Notes: generated from the letters alone by a model not told the origin. 64,000 bases of DNA from Bradyrhizobium sp. WSM1417 (GCF_000515415.1 NZ_KI911783.1:7799831-7863830), one strand, 5' to 3'; positions 54,753 through 64,000 are shown, counted from the first letter of the stretch. Numbers and translations are program-made.

Positions 54753-55451
54753 CTACACCGCGTGCCCCGGGGATTTCCGCGCCATGCCGTCGAACGCATC
54801 GAGCAGCTTTTCGCGCCAGGCGTAGACCGGGTCATCCGCTTCCAGCAGCTTGAACGGGCTCGTCACGCGCGCCCACTGAAAACCGCCGAACACGATGTAG
54901 TCGGCATAGTTTGGTGCGGCGCCGCCGATGAAGGGCTGCTTCTTCAGGGTCTGCCGCATCACCTCGAGCGATTTGCGGAAGGCGACCACGCCGGCATCGC
55001 GGCTGGCCATGATCTCTTCCAGCGTCTTGCCGCCGAAACGCGCCTCGCGCGACTGGCGGAAATAGGCGGCGTCGACCTCGTCCAGATTCTTCGGGATGTC
55101 GGCGATGATCAGGGGAAAGATGCCGCCGACGATGGCGATGTCGCCCCAGGCGTTGAGCATGCGCGCCATGGCGCGGCCACCCTCGCCGCCGAACAGCGAC
55201 GGCCGGTCCGGAAACTTGTCTTCGAGATAGGTCGCGATCGCCCAGGAATCGACCACCGGCTGGTCGTGATGCAGCAGCACCGGCACCTTCTCCGAGCCGT
55301 GCGGCGCAATCGCGCTTTTCTCGGTGAAGCGCCAGGGCAGCGTTTCCGCCGAAAGGCTCTTGTGCGCCAGCGCCATCCGCGTGCGCCAGCAAAACGGGCT
55401 GAACGGTCGCGATGCGTCGGTGCCGACGAGTTCGAAGAGTTTGAGCGACAT
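54753..55451 (-). CDS. Glutathione S-transferase (LigF-like)
   Basis: A 232-residue GST. The thioredoxin-like domain has RPFSPFCWRTRMALAHK, with a Ser/Cys near the active site, and KVPVLLHHDQPVVDSWAI; the helical domain contains PFIGGAAPNYADYIVFGGF. The closest class is the beta-etherase/LigF-like group, which acts on aromatic ethers or maleylacetoacetate-type substrates. Substrate unknown. Single gene between two dispersed repeats. Confidence 0.85.
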   Translation of the reverse strand: MSLKLFELVGTDASRPFSPFCWRTRMALAHKSLSAETLPWRFTEKSAIAPHGSEKVPVLLHHDQPVVDSWAIATYLEDKFPDRPSLFGGEGGRAMARMLNAWGDIAIVGGIFPLIIADIPKNLDEVDAAYFRQSREARFGGKTLEEIMASRDAGVVAFRKSLEVMRQTLKKQPFIGGAAPNYADYIVFGGFQWARVTSPFKLLEADDPVYAWREKLLDAFDGMARKSPGHAV

Positions 55452-55471
55452 CAAAGGGGTCTCCCGTATTC

Positions 55472-55553
55472 CGTCATTGCGAGCGAAGCGAAGCAATCCA
55501 GGACTGCCGCCGAAGAAACATTCTGGATTGCTTCGCTTCCGCTCGCAATGACG
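55472..55553. repeat. Dispersed inverted repeat (30-bp arms)
   Basis: CGTCATTGCGAGCG-AAGCGAAGCAATCCAG and its complement CTGGATTGCTTCGCTT-C-CGCTCGCAATGACG form a near-perfect hairpin with a 21-base loop and one extra base. A dispersed rhizobial repeat (recalled). A short piece of the same arm occurs at 1180-1194. Confidence 0.82.
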
Positions 55554-55565
55554 ATGTGGCGACAG

Positions 55566-55796
55566 CTAGCGCCCGTTCGTGCGCAGCAGCCTCTCGCCGT
55601 CCTCCGTCACCGCGATGACCAGCCCGAGGCCGGCAATCGTCTCGCGCGCGACATAGCCGCGGTCGGCGGCGTCTTCCCAGATGGTCAGGCGCGGGCACGA
55701 GGTCTTCCAGGTCGCGATCACCTCGGCATAGGCGCGCGGCTCGCGCGCAACCCATTCAACGAAGTCCAGCACCAGCGGGTCGGCAGTCTCGCTCAT
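55566..55796 (-). CDS. Conserved hypothetical protein (76 aa)
   Basis: A 76-residue protein with LDFVEWVAREPRAYAEVIATWKTSCPRLTIWEDAADRGYV and a C-terminal VTEDGERLL, resembling small winged-helix-like hypothetical proteins. Its ATG overlaps the stop of the TauE/SafE gene (ATGA), so it is translationally coupled to that transporter, which suggests a linked role. Function unknown. Confidence 0.72.
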   Translation of the reverse strand: MSETADPLVLDFVEWVAREPRAYAEVIATWKTSCPRLTIWEDAADRGYVARETIAGLGLVIAVTEDGERLLRTNGR

Positions 55797-56572
55797 TGCA
55801 AACCTCCCTTGTCGAAGGCTGCCAGCACGGGCGTGCGGACCAGCAGCCAGCTGCCATAGGCGACGTAGTAGCAGGCGATGGTGGTGATCAGCTTCATCGA
55901 CCAGGCCACGAATTGCTGGTCGGTCATGGCTTCCAGGATGCGCCGCGCCAGCGTGGTGCCGAGCATCGAGGCCGCGATCGCGACCCCGGCGAGCACGGGA
56001 TCGAGCGTCGCCGCCTGGTCGATCACGCCGCCGAAATAGATCAGCTTGGTGAAATGGCTGACGAGCTGGCACATCGCCTTGGTCGCCACCTTCTCGCGCC
56101 GGCCGAAATCGCCGCCGAGGAAGAAGGTGTCGAGCAGCGGCCCCGACACGCCGGTCATCAGCATGAGGCCCATGCAGATCGTGCCGTAGACGGTGCCCTG
56201 CCCGAGACGGTCGGGATCCGGCTTGATGTTCGCGGGCAGCAGCCGCGCCATGAACGGGGTGATGCCGAGCAGCAGCAGTGCGACCGGCTTGTCCGGCACG
56301 TAGCGCGTGAGCGACCACGCCGCGAGCGCGACAGCGGCGCCGACCATATAGTTTGCGACCGGCCGCCAGCGGATATGCGCGCGCCAGAGAAAGGCGCGCC
56401 AGCCGTTCGAGGCCATCTGCGTGATCGCATGCAACACCATCGCGGTCGGCAGCGGCATCAAGGCCAGCAGCACGCCGATCAGGATCAGCCCGCCCGCCAT
56501 CCCGAACAGCCCCGAGAGGAACGCGGTGCCGACCATCAGCAATCCAAGGGCAGCGATCATGATCGGCGTCAC
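55793..56572 (-). CDS. TauE/SafE family sulfite/anion permease (TSUP)
   Basis: A 259-residue protein with ~8 helices of the TSUP family, which exports sulfite, sulfoacetate or other small anions. Two family repeats are visible (GLLMVGTAFLSGLFGMAGGLI and LMLMTGVSGPLLDTFFLGG). GTG 56572 is chosen because GGAG lies 8 bases upstream. It is coupled to the 76-residue gene after it, and divergent from the LysR gene at 56885, which may control it. Confidence 0.87.
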   Translation of the reverse strand: MTPIMIAALGLLMVGTAFLSGLFGMAGGLILIGVLLALMPLPTAMVLHAITQMASNGWRAFLWRAHIRWRPVANYMVGAAVALAAWSLTRYVPDKPVALLLLGITPFMARLLPANIKPDPDRLGQGTVYGTICMGLMLMTGVSGPLLDTFFLGGDFGRREKVATKAMCQLVSHFTKLIYFGGVIDQAATLDPVLAGVAIAASMLGTTLARRILEAMTDQQFVAWSMKLITTIACYYVAYGSWLLVRTPVLAAFDKGGLQ

Positions 56573-56617
56573 GTGATGTTCTCCGGTGGTGGCAGGTAAG
56601 GGACGCAAAGGCGCTTC

Positions 56618-56760
56618 ACTCCCTCGCCCCGCTTGCGGGGAGAGGGTGGGGTGAGGGGAGTCTCCGCAAGGGAACCAGCAGTGGGACTCGCGGAGGGGCC
56701 CCCTCACCCGGAATCCAAGCTGCGCTTGGATTCCGGCCTCTCCCCGCACGCGGGGAGAGG
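56618..56760. repeat. Composite palindromic repeat between TauE/SafE and LysR genes
   Basis: CCCTCGCCCCG-CTTG-CGGGGAGAGGG plus GGGGTGAGGGG, an inner TCTCCGC...GCGGAGG pair, CCCTCACCCG, a hairpin (GGAATCCAAGCTGCGCTTGGATTCC), and CCTCTCCCCG-CACG-CGGGGAGAGG. It occupies almost half of the divergent intergenic region. Confidence 0.85.
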
Positions 56761-56884
56761 CGAAGGGCACCGCCTCCGCTTCGGCAAATCAGCCTAGATT
56801 ACGCCGATATTTCTGCCTGCCTTGCTCCGTCCACGCAAACTGAGTTATCTTGGCCTGGCATCAGCTTTCCTGAGGGTCGGTCAT

Positions 56885-57802
56885 TTGCGGCGCTTGCTGT
56901 TTCTCAACGGCATCAAGGCATTCGAAGCCGCGGCGCGGGCCGGCAGCTTTGCCGCGGCCGGGCTCGAACTGAGCGTATCGGCGGCGGCGGTCAGCCGCAT
57001 GGTGCACATCCTGGAAGAACGGCTCGGCGTCGCGCTGTTCGAGCGCAAGGCCAACAAGCTGCTGCTCACGCAGGCGGGCCGCGCCTATCAGAGCGGGCTG
57101 ACCCCTATCTTCGATGCGCTCGCAAGCCTCACCGCCCAGGTGACGGCGCCCTCGAGCGTCCGCGTGCTCACGATCGGCATCGGCCACACCTTCGCGATGC
57201 GCTGGCTGATCCCGCGCCTGTCGGAGTTTCGCAACGAGGAGCCCGACATCGAGGTGCGCTTCACCACCGGCGGCGCGTCGGTGCCGTTCGGCGAAGACTG
57301 GAGCTGCGGCATCCAGCTCGGTACCGGCGACTGGCCAGGGCTGGTCGCCGAGCCGCTGTTCGCCGGCGACCTCACGCCGGTCTGCGTGCCTCGCCTGGCT
57401 TCCTCGCTGAAGCGCCCGGCCGATCTTCGGGGACCGAGCCTGATCCGCGTCGCGCATTCGCCCGAGGACTGGCCGATCTGGCTCAAGGCCGCGAACCTCG
57501 CGCGTATCAACGCGCGGGGGCCGGAGTTCCAGTTCTACGGCCAGGCGCTTCAGGCCGCCGCCGACGGGCTCGGCATCGCCATGGGCATCCGGCCCTATAT
57601 CGACGACGATCTCGCCGCCGGCCGGCTGGTGGCGCCATTCGATCTCTCGGTGCCCAAGGGCATGCGCTGGTACCTGCTCTATCGCAGCTTCCAGACCGAG
57701 CAGCGCGACTTTGCCGCGTTCCGCCGCTGGATCATGCGCGCGGCGTCGGAGCCCGCCGGCCGGCCCGTCCGGCGCACCGGCCGCACCAGCGCGCGGAACT
57801 GA
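56885..57802 (+). CDS. LysR family transcriptional regulator (GcvA-like)
   Basis: A 305-residue LysR regulator from a TTG at 56885. The wHTH is RLLFLNGIKAFEAAARAGSF with LELSVSAAAVSRMVHILEERLG, close to the GcvA-like subgroup. The effector domain follows (VRVLTIGIGHTFAMRWLIPRLSEFRNEEPDIEV), and a basic tail ends the protein. The open frame extends to 56822 with residues unlike LysR, so the start is uncertain. It is divergent from the TauE/SafE gene, its likely target (inference). Confidence 0.85.
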   Translation: MRRLLFLNGIKAFEAAARAGSFAAAGLELSVSAAAVSRMVHILEERLGVALFERKANKLLLTQAGRAYQSGLTPIFDALASLTAQVTAPSSVRVLTIGIGHTFAMRWLIPRLSEFRNEEPDIEVRFTTGGASVPFGEDWSCGIQLGTGDWPGLVAEPLFAGDLTPVCVPRLASSLKRPADLRGPSLIRVAHSPEDWPIWLKAANLARINARGPEFQFYGQALQAAADGLGIAMGIRPYIDDDLAAGRLVAPFDLSVPKGMRWYLLYRSFQTEQRDFAAFRRWIMRAASEPAGRPVRRTGRTSARN

Positions 57803-57851
57803 TCATCCACACGAGCAGGTTTGCTGAAGCCGCGAGCCCGGAATGCGGTGC

Positions 57852-57970
57852 ACCTCTCCCGCTTGCGGGGGAGGTCGGCGCGAAGCGCGGGGTGGGGGCT
57901 CTCTCCACACTGGAAATCCCTCGGTGGAGACACCCCCCACCCCACCCCTCCCCCGCAAGCGGGAGAGGGA
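57852..57970. repeat. Composite palindromic repeat downstream of LysR
   Basis: CACCTCTCCCG-CTTG-CGGGGGAGG with GGCGCGAAGCGCGGGGTGGGGGC, an inner TCTCCAC...GTGGAGA pair, CCCCACCCC arms, and CCTCCCCCG-CAAG-CGGGAGAGGG. It has the same architecture as the other composite elements. It occupies part of the 312-base gap 57803-58114; the remainder shows nothing recognisable. Confidence 0.83.
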
Positions 57971-58114
57971 GCGCACTGAGTTTGCGGAACCGAATTCATT
58001 GGTCCCCAGACAAAAAAGCCTGCCGCTTGTGAACGGCTTCACATCCCAGAATCCGCAAACGTGGTGTTCTGACCCTCCAACAAGGCGCTCGAACAAAACA
58101 TTTTGGGGACTGCA

Positions 58115-58342
58115 ATGACGACCCTCTACGACGGCTTTGACATCGAATCCTTCGAAGCTGGCCAGGGGCTTTGGCACGCCCGGATCCGGCGTGCCGATTT
58201 CAGCCCGGTTGCCATCGACGGCGTGCTGTTTCCGGCCATGGAAGTCGGCTTCGCCTGGCCCGATCCCGATGCCGCGATTGCCCATGCCAAGCATCACATC
58301 GATCGCTTCCGCCGGCGAGCCGACGACAGCGACGACGAATAG
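58115..58342 (+). CDS. Conserved hypothetical protein (75 aa)
   Basis: A 75-residue soluble protein: YDGFDIESFEAGQGLWHARIRRADFSPVAIDG, then FPAMEVGFAWPDPDAAIAHAKHHIDR and an acidic end (DDSDDE). No domain recognised with confidence. ATG 58115 has GGGGAC upstream. The next gene follows 57 bases downstream and may be co-transcribed. Confidence 0.7.
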   Translation: MTTLYDGFDIESFEAGQGLWHARIRRADFSPVAIDGVLFPAMEVGFAWPDPDAAIAHAKHHIDRFRRRADDSDDE

Positions 58343-58399
58343 GCGAGCGGGACTGCAGGCGACCAAGGAACGGCGCAGGGTCAAAGGGGGAAACCGGTC

Positions 58400-58630
58400 A
58401 TGTCAGTCATCGAATTTGAAGACACGTCGCGGCCGAGGATTTACACCCGCAATGTGCTGTCCAGCTGCCCGGAATGCGATGGCGATCTCACGGTGCTCCG
58501 CGTGATCGGCGGCCGTGCCGGATGCGAGTATTGGGCCATGCGCTGCACCGATTGCGGCGGCATCCATCTCGACATCCTCGAGCCGCGCCAGGCGGCCGGG
58601 GACGATGAGGGACCGTCGCCGGCGGCCTGA
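58400..58630 (+). CDS. Small zinc-ribbon protein (76 aa)
   Basis: A 76-residue protein with a four-cysteine zinc ribbon: [15 protein letters not shown], then [17 protein letters not shown] (C-x2-C ... C-x2-C), followed by a Pro/Ala-rich tail. Probably a structural zinc site; function unknown. GGGGGAAA precedes the ATG. uvrB follows on the same strand. Confidence 0.78.
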   Translation: MSVIEFEDTSRPRIYTRNVLSSCPECDGDLTVLRVIGGRAGCEYWAMRCTDCGGIHLDILEPRQAAGDDEGPSPAA

Positions 58631-58737
58631 TTGCAAGATCCGGCGATCCAGGCCTGCTGCCAACCTGCTGTCAGCAGTCTGATCCGGGAGGGGCATTCGC
58701 TCTTTATTGCGAGGCGGACTCGCCCCATATTCGGAGC

Positions 58738-61728
58738 ATGGCGAAGAAACCTGCATCCTCCGAAAAATCCGGCAAATCTCCCAAGGCCAAGGCTCCGAAC
58801 GCGAAGGCGCCGAATTCCAAGGCGCCAAATTCCAAGGCGTCTCGCCCCGACGTGCAGCCGATCGGGCCGGCGCTGGCCGAGTTGCTCAATCCGGCGATCA
58901 ATCGCGGCGATGCCGGGCTCGGATCGGGCACCGGCCTGCAGCCGCCCCCCGACAATTCGCGCGACCGGCGCTCCGGAGGCGAGGCCGCCGCGCATCGCGC
59001 GCGCGCCTCGACGCCGAAGGAGTTTCCGCAGGATAATACGAGGCCAATGCCGCTGCGGCCCAACCCGCAGCCGCCCGGCGCCCGCAACGCGGGCCTCGAC
59101 GAGGCGCCGCAGGCCAATTATGGAACCGCGGCCACGATCCCGACGCTCGATCCTGAATTGGCGCGTCAACTCGGTCTTCCCACCGAAGAGGACGACGCCG
59201 AAGCGCTGGCGCGCCCACCGCGCAGCAAGATGGAGGCGCTTGGCGTCAAGGCGACCGCCGACGCGCTGGAATCGCTGATCCGCGAGGGACGGCCTGAGTT
59301 CCGCAAGGACGACGGCTCCACCAGGGTGTGGACCCCGCATCGGCCGCCGCGCCCGGAAAAATCCGAAGGCGGCGTGCGCTTCGAGATCAAGTCGCATTAC
59401 GAGCCGCGCGGCGACCAGCCGACCGCGATCGCCGAGCTGGTCGAGGGCATCAACCGCAACGACCGCTCGCAGGTGCTGCTCGGCGTCACCGGCTCCGGCA
59501 AGACCTACACCATGGCGAAGGTGATCGAGGCGACGCAGCGTCCCGCCATCATCCTGGCGCCGAACAAGACGCTCGCCGCCCAGCTCTATGGCGAGTTCAA
59601 GAGCTTCTTCCCGGACAATGCCGTCGAATATTTCGTCAGCTATTACGATTATTACCAGCCGGAGGCGTATGTCCCTCGCACCGACACCTACATCGAAAAG
59701 GACTCCTCGATCAACGAGCAGATCGACCGCATGCGCCACTCGGCGACGCGCGCGCTGCTCGAACGCGACGACGTCATCATCGTCGCCTCGGTGTCCTGCA
59801 TCTACGGTATCGGCTCGGTGGAAACCTACACCGCGATGACCTTTGCCCTGAAGAAGGGCGAGCGCATCGACCAGCGCCAGCTGATCGCCGACCTCGTCGC
59901 GCTGCAATACAAGCGCACCCAGGCCGATTTTACCCGCGGCACTTTTCGCGTGCGCGGCGATGTCATCGACATTTTCCCGGCGCACTATGAAGACCGTGCC
60001 TGGCGCGTGAATCTGTTCGGCGACACCGTCGAGACCATCGAGGAGTTCGACCCGCTCACCGGCCACAAGCAGGACGAGCTCGAATTCATCAAGATCTACG
60101 CCAACTCGCACTACGTGACGCCGCGCCCGACGCTGGTGCAGGCGATCAAGTCGATCAAAGCCGAACTGAAGATGCGGCTCGACCAGCTCCACGACCAGGG
60201 CCGCCTGCTGGAAGCGCAGCGGCTGGAGCAGCGCACCACCTTCGACCTCGAGATGATGGAGGCCACCGGAAGCTGCGCGGGCATCGAGAACTATTCGCGC
60301 TATCTCACCGGGCGCCTGCCCGGCGAGCCGCCGCCGACGCTGTTCGAATACGTGCCCGACAACGCGCTGGTGTTCGCCGACGAGAGCCACGTCACCGTTC
60401 CCCAGATCGGCGGTATGTTCCGCGGCGACTTCCGCCGCAAGGCGACACTCGCCGAATATGGTTTCCGGCTGCCCTCCTGCATGGACAACCGCCCGCTGCG
60501 CTTCGAGGAATGGGACATGATGCGGCCGCAGACGGTCGCGGTCTCGGCCACGCCCAGCGCCTGGGAGATCAACGAGAGCGGCGGCGTGTTCGTCGAGCAG
60601 GTGATCCGGCCGACCGGGCTTATTGATCCGCCGGTCAACATTCGCCCGGCGCGCACCCAGGTCGACGACCTCGTCGGCGAGGTCCGCGCCACAGCCCAAG
60701 CCGGCTATCGCTCGCTGATCACGGTGCTGACGAAGCGCATGGCGGAGGACCTCACCGAATATCTGCATGAGCAGGGCATTCGCGTCCGCTACATGCACAG
60801 CGATATCGACACCATCGAACGCATCGAGATCATCCGCGATCTGCGCCTCGGCGCCTTCGATGCGCTGGTCGGCATCAATCTGCTGCGCGAAGGCCTCGAC
60901 ATTCCCGAATGCGCGCTGGTCGCGATTCTCGACGCGGACAAGGAAGGCTTTTTGCGCAGCGAGACCTCGCTGATCCAGACCATCGGCCGCGCCGCGCGCA
61001 ACGTCGACGGCAAGGTGATCCTCTATGCCGACCAGATGACGGGCTCGATGGAGCGCGCCATCGCCGAAACCGACCGCCGCCGCGAGAAGCAGGTCGAGTA
61101 CAATACGGCGCATGGCATCACGCCGGAGAGCATCAAGAAGTCGATCGGCGACATCATGAACAGCGTCTACGAGCGCGATCATGTGCTGGTCGAGATCGGC
61201 GGCCACGACATGACCGACGACGTCATCTCGATCGGCCACAATTTCGAAGCCGTGCTCGGCGATCTCGAAACGAGGATGCGCGAGGCCGCCGCCGATCTGA
61301 ACTTCGAGGAAGCCGCGCGGCTGCGCGACGAGGTCAAGCGCCTGCGCGCCACCGAGCTCGCGGTGGTCGACGATCCCACCGTCAAGCAGCGCACGGTACA
61401 GGGCAAGGCCGGCGCCTATGCGGGCGCGAAGAAATACGGCGACGCCGCCAATCTGCCGGTCAGCGCCATGAAGAAAAAGACCGTGAGCTCCGCGCTGAAG
61501 GCGAGCGGCGGCAGCGGCTCGAAGGTGCACAAGCCGCATCTCGACGAGATGCATGGCCCGGAATCCCTGCCCTATCGCGCCGATCGCGCGCTGCCGTCAA
61601 AGCCGTTCGGAGGCGAAAGCCGCATCATCCAGCCGACGGATTCACGGCAGTCAGGCCCGGAGTTCGGGCCATCACCGCGGTCGAGCGGAGGGGCGCCGGG
61701 GCATAGAGGTGGGTGGAAGAAGAGGTGA
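58738..61728 (+). CDS. uvrB: Excinuclease ABC subunit B, long form
   Basis: 996 residues versus ~670 in Escherichia coli. The core (from [18 protein letters not shown] at ~215) holds Walker [13 protein letters not shown], the beta-hairpin [20 protein letters not shown], the helicase motif TIGRAARN, and the C-terminal UVR coiled coil ([20 protein letters not shown]). It verifies damage, opens DNA and recruits UvrC in nucleotide excision repair. The extra ~214 N-terminal residues are Lys/Pro/Ser-rich with a repeated K-A-P-N-S/A motif, and ~100 C-terminal residues are Gly/Lys-rich. Long UvrB is common in this order. ATG 58738. Confidence 0.97.
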   Translation: MAKKPASSEKSGKSPKAKAPNAKAPNSKAPNSKASRPDVQPIGPALAELLNPAINRGDAGLGSGTGLQPPPDNSRDRRSGGEAAAHRARASTPKEFPQDNTRPMPLRPNPQPPGARNAGLDEAPQANYGTAATIPTLDPELARQLGLPTEEDDAEALARPPRSKMEALGVKATADALESLIREGRPEFRKDDGSTRVWTPHRPPRPEKSEGGVRFEIKSHYEPRGDQPTAIAELVEGINRNDRSQVLLGVTGSGKTYTMAKVIEATQRPAIILAPNKTLAAQLYGEFKSFFPDNAVEYFVSYYDYYQPEAYVPRTDTYIEKDSSINEQIDRMRHSATRALLERDDVIIVASVSCIYGIGSVETYTAMTFALKKGERIDQRQLIADLVALQYKRTQADFTRGTFRVRGDVIDIFPAHYEDRAWRVNLFGDTVETIEEFDPLTGHKQDELEFIKIYANSHYVTPRPTLVQAIKSIKAELKMRLDQLHDQGRLLEAQRLEQRTTFDLEMMEATGSCAGIENYSRYLTGRLPGEPPPTLFEYVPDNALVFADESHVTVPQIGGMFRGDFRRKATLAEYGFRLPSCMDNRPLRFEEWDMMRPQTVAVSATPSAWEINESGGVFVEQVIRPTGLIDPPVNIRPARTQVDDLVGEVRATAQAGYRSLITVLTKRMAEDLTEYLHEQGIRVRYMHSDIDTIERIEIIRDLRLGAFDALVGINLLREGLDIPECALVAILDADKEGFLRSETSLIQTIGRAARNVDGKVILYADQMTGSMERAIAETDRRREKQVEYNTAHGITPESIKKSIGDIMNSVYERDHVLVEIGGHDMTDDVISIGHNFEAVLGDLETRMREAAADLNFEEAARLRDEVKRLRATELAVVDDPTVKQRTVQGKAGAYAGAKKYGDAANLPVSAMKKKTVSSALKASGGSGSKVHKPHLDEMHGPESLPYRADRALPSKPFGGESRIIQPTDSRQSGPEFGPSPRSSGGAPGHRGGWKKR

Positions 61729-61741
61729 GGGCAATCGTTAC

Positions 61742-64000
61742 TTAAATCCCATCTACCAAGATGATTTGCAGGGTTTCGAACATAATATCGTCGCCCCCTT
61801 TGAGCGAATGCCTGGGAGAGTCAGGCCCGGTATAACGGCCCAAGTTCGCCCCCGGCACATATTTCACTTTGAAGCCAGTACCACGTTCTGTCAGAGTCTT
61901 AACTACAACTGACAGCAAGTCACGATACTGATCTAGATCATCGTCCTTCAGCATCAGGTCGAATTCTTCATCGACATCGGCAACAAAGGCAGGAACCAAC
62001 AAGGTCGACACTACCGTCAAGCCGCAAAAGTTTATCTCATCCGGATTTAAGTAGAGTTCAGTCTGATATTCGTGCGCATCCGCGCTTGAAAAAACTTGAA
62101 TCGATAAGCCACCAAAGTGCCGCTGTGAAGCGGACGTCGGATAGGAATATATAGGGATAGTAAGACTTCCGGTTCGACCTATCGCAGCCACCAATTGCTC
62201 CAGATTCAGTGCGCCTTCACTTGTGCGCACACAAAAGATTGGGCGCGCGTCTCCCACTAGCCTGCCGAGACACCACGTCGCATGCTCGCGCTCTGAGGCG
62301 GAAAGCTTCCCTTTCCGAACACGTTTCACCTGCTCTTTGACCCATGCAGAAATTGCTTCATCTGGAGCAGCAAGGTTTTCCGGACTGCGATTTGCAGCTG
62401 AAACTCCGTATTCGGCCACGCCGACGATAGGGTCTCGCTCGTTATATTTGTTGATCGCGACGATGCCCCCCACCGATTTGAACGCCCCATGGTCGTAACG
62501 ACCCAGGTTCAACCCACAGTAGCCATAGGGTCGATCTGCGGTCGCGAGAAGAGACAGCATATTTTTCTGCCGCGAGTTGTCTTTTTTTCCATCGACATTC
62601 ACAAGACGCCAAATCGTCTCCAGGTCTTTCTCGTATATGAGCGGCTCGTTGAGACTGATTGAATTGCCGTCAATTCGGAGCGTTACACGGACATCCAATG
62701 CGCACACTAGCTGACTTAACCTAGCCGTGAGGCGACTATGCTGCGCATCATCAAGCGAATCATTTCTCGGAACGTCCCAGACACGCCGAGAAAGTGAGCG
62801 CAAGAAATCCTCCCCGACACGCACCTTTACCCGAGTATTGGCATTAGGTAGAGAAATTTCCTTCGGCATCTTGACTACTGAAAGATCTCCTCGACCCCGG
62901 ACGCCATGCTGAAATGAAACCAGCACCCAGTCATCCAACCCACTACGAAACTCCTTCGACATTACAACTACGACATCCGAGTACATGAACACGGAGAAGA
63001 ATCCGATTCCGAATTTACCTATTGGCTTAAAGTCGCGCTCGCTCGGGAGGCCAGGATACAGACGTGCGGCCGCCGGACTCGCCCAGAAGGACGTCCCGAA
63101 ATCGAGAAGCGACCTAGTGATGGTCCTCTCAGACATGCCAATGCCGTTGTCTTCAACTATCATCCAGTATTCAGGCGACTGAGGGATGCGCTCGAATTCG
63201 ATGAGTACTTGCCCGGGATAACGCTCCGTTGAGGTTGGTGAAAAATGTGGATCAACAAAGCGCCGGGCACGAATGGCGTCTACTGAGTTCTGGATAAGCT
63301 CTCGGAGAGGAACAATGGGCTCGTCTCCATACAACTGCTTCCCACCCAATCTTTCAATGATGCTACTTGGGTCGGATATCTTAGGTAGTGTATTGACCGG
63401 CCTCCAGCCGGAAACTTTCACTGAACTCGACAGAATGTCAGGATCACCAGCGCCGATTACTCTCCGAGCAGCAAGTGCGCGCCTACGGCGATCTGCTAGC
63501 AATGCATCGACACCTCTAAGCTCTCGATCCGCAACCTCGATCGCATCGAAACATAACCACCAATCGTCAGCCTCGTTCGCTTGAAAGCTGGATTTGCTTT
63601 CGAAGATCAAACCATCCTCTCGACGTTTCGCGGGATATATCTTGTTCTGAAAGTTCCAGTGCCGTTTCGAGACGCCGACTGGCTTTCGAATGGCGTAGAG
63701 AAAGCTTGGGGCACGGGTTTCATCTATCGCGCATGCATCCGCGCAGCGCAGGATAGATGCGAGAGTCAGCCCATCCACGTCCCAATCCCTCGGCCACGCC
63801 GCCGACGCAGGGGTCGAATCTCCGAAATATCTGGCCACCTCAGGTAGAGGCCAGTGATGGCTTGCCGATATATCCCCGATCAGAAGTCCATAGGACTCTA
63901 GGAGGTCGTCATTTTGGACTAGCGCCAGGGCCCGACCGGATGGGAGAGTCCATAGCGCAACGGCGAGCTCCTTGGCTTGTGAAGCATGACGTTCACGAAG
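61742..64000 (-). CDS. HD-type domain fused to Hsp90-like (GHKL) ATPase, 5' end cut by window
   Basis: The minus-strand frame is open from 64000 to the stop at 61742 (~750 residues); the start lies outside. The first ~140 residues look like the end of an HD-type phosphohydrolase domain (YGLLIGDISASHHWPLPEV, then LASILRCADACAIDETRAP). From ~residue 230 an Hsp90-like ATPase follows: N-box LRELIQNSVDAIRAR, DNGIGMS, and G2 IGKFGIGFFSVFMYSDVV. The remainder is a large middle region. Such HD/Hsp90-like fusions occur in predicted defence proteins. Base use is AT-rich, unlike uvrB, from which it is 13 bases apart and convergent. Confidence 0.78.
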   Translation of the reverse strand, partial: LRERHASQAKELAVALWTLPSGRALALVQNDDLLESYGLLIGDISASHHWPLPEVARYFGDSTPASAAWPRDWDVDGLTLASILRCADACAIDETRAPSFLYAIRKPVGVSKRHWNFQNKIYPAKRREDGLIFESKSSFQANEADDWWLCFDAIEVADRELRGVDALLADRRRRALAARRVIGAGDPDILSSSVKVSGWRPVNTLPKISDPSSIIERLGGKQLYGDEPIVPLRELIQNSVDAIRARRFVDPHFSPTSTERYPGQVLIEFERIPQSPEYWMIVEDNGIGMSERTITRSLLDFGTSFWASPAAARLYPGLPSERDFKPIGKFGIGFFSVFMYSDVVVVMSKEFRSGLDDWVLVSFQHGVRGRGDLSVVKMPKEISLPNANTRVKVRVGEDFLRSLSRRVWDVPRNDSLDDAQHSRLTARLSQLVCALDVRVTLRIDGNSISLNEPLIYEKDLETIWRLVNVDGKKDNSRQKNMLSLLATADRPYGYCGLNLGRYDHGAFKSVGGIVAINKYNERDPIVGVAEYGVSAANRSPENLAAPDEAISAWVKEQVKRVRKGKLSASEREHATWCLGRLVGDARPIFCVRTSEGALNLEQLVAAIGRTGSLTIPIYSYPTSASQRHFGGLSIQVFSSADAHEYQTELYLNPDEINFCGLTVVSTLLVPAFVADVDEEFDLMLKDDDLDQYRDLLSVVVKTLTERGTGFKVKYVPGANLGRYTGPDSPRHSLKGGDDIMFETLQIILVDGI

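Noticed and set aside
58441..61554. A 1,037-codon minus-strand frame opposite uvrB
   Set aside because: It is an antisense shadow of uvrB, whose motifs are unambiguous.

Overview
The window reads as a chromosomal segment of a high-G+C alphaproteobacterium, most likely a Bradyrhizobium or close relative. Grounds: the carB tail, greA, Lrp and trxB in a row; a phasin; small Omp25/31-type beta-barrel proteins; lldD; a tRNA-His without an extra 5' G and with discriminator A; and many intergenic palindromes of the CCCTCTCCC-N-GGGAGAGGG type. This is inferred from protein and motif recognition only. No database search was run.

Layout. 1-6.6 kb: carB 3' end, greA, Lrp-type regulator divergent from trxB, a LysR gene coupled to trxB, a possible small RNA, a DapA-family lyase, two tandem tiny membrane proteins and an orphan ParA-like ATPase. 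7-14 kb: an exported cysteine protein, a CoA-transferase / CoA-lyase / carrier operon, a 24-residue microprotein, TenA, then an AT-richer accessory patch (Mrr-like nuclease, unknown membrane protein, short repeats) beside tRNA-His. 14.4-26.3 kb: phasin, a very large PAS histidine kinase, an AI-2E-type permease, then a block (MAPEG protein, SARP/TolB-like/TPR regulator, four tiny membrane proteins, BASS-like transporter) bounded by an exact 81-bp repeat of part of the thiolase gene.

26.4-46.6 kb is mostly housekeeping on the minus strand: serC-serA with a probable serC leader, GNAT and GST genes, two outer-membrane barrels, an Fsr-type exporter, glmM, a lactate dehydrogenase (plus strand), two tandem exported paralogues, aroE, an XRE regulator with a SulP transporter, an EF-G-like GTPase, a DUF992 protein and an aspartate-type aminotransferase. 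47-58.7 kb: GSTs, tiny membrane proteins, a PAS membrane protein, an aldo/keto reductase, an IsdG/HmuQ-like heme monooxygenase, a coupled DUF1800-DUF1501 pair, a TauE/SafE permease and a second LysR. 58.7-64 kb: a long UvrB, then convergent to it a gene cut by the window edge that encodes an HD-type domain end fused to an Hsp90-like ATPase. That last gene looks like the edge of an accessory or defence locus.

The parts most worth following are the HD/Hsp90-like gene at the right edge, the tRNA-His-proximal patch, the 81-bp-bounded block with its tiny membrane proteins, the dyad array between lrp and trxB, and the possible small-RNA loci.
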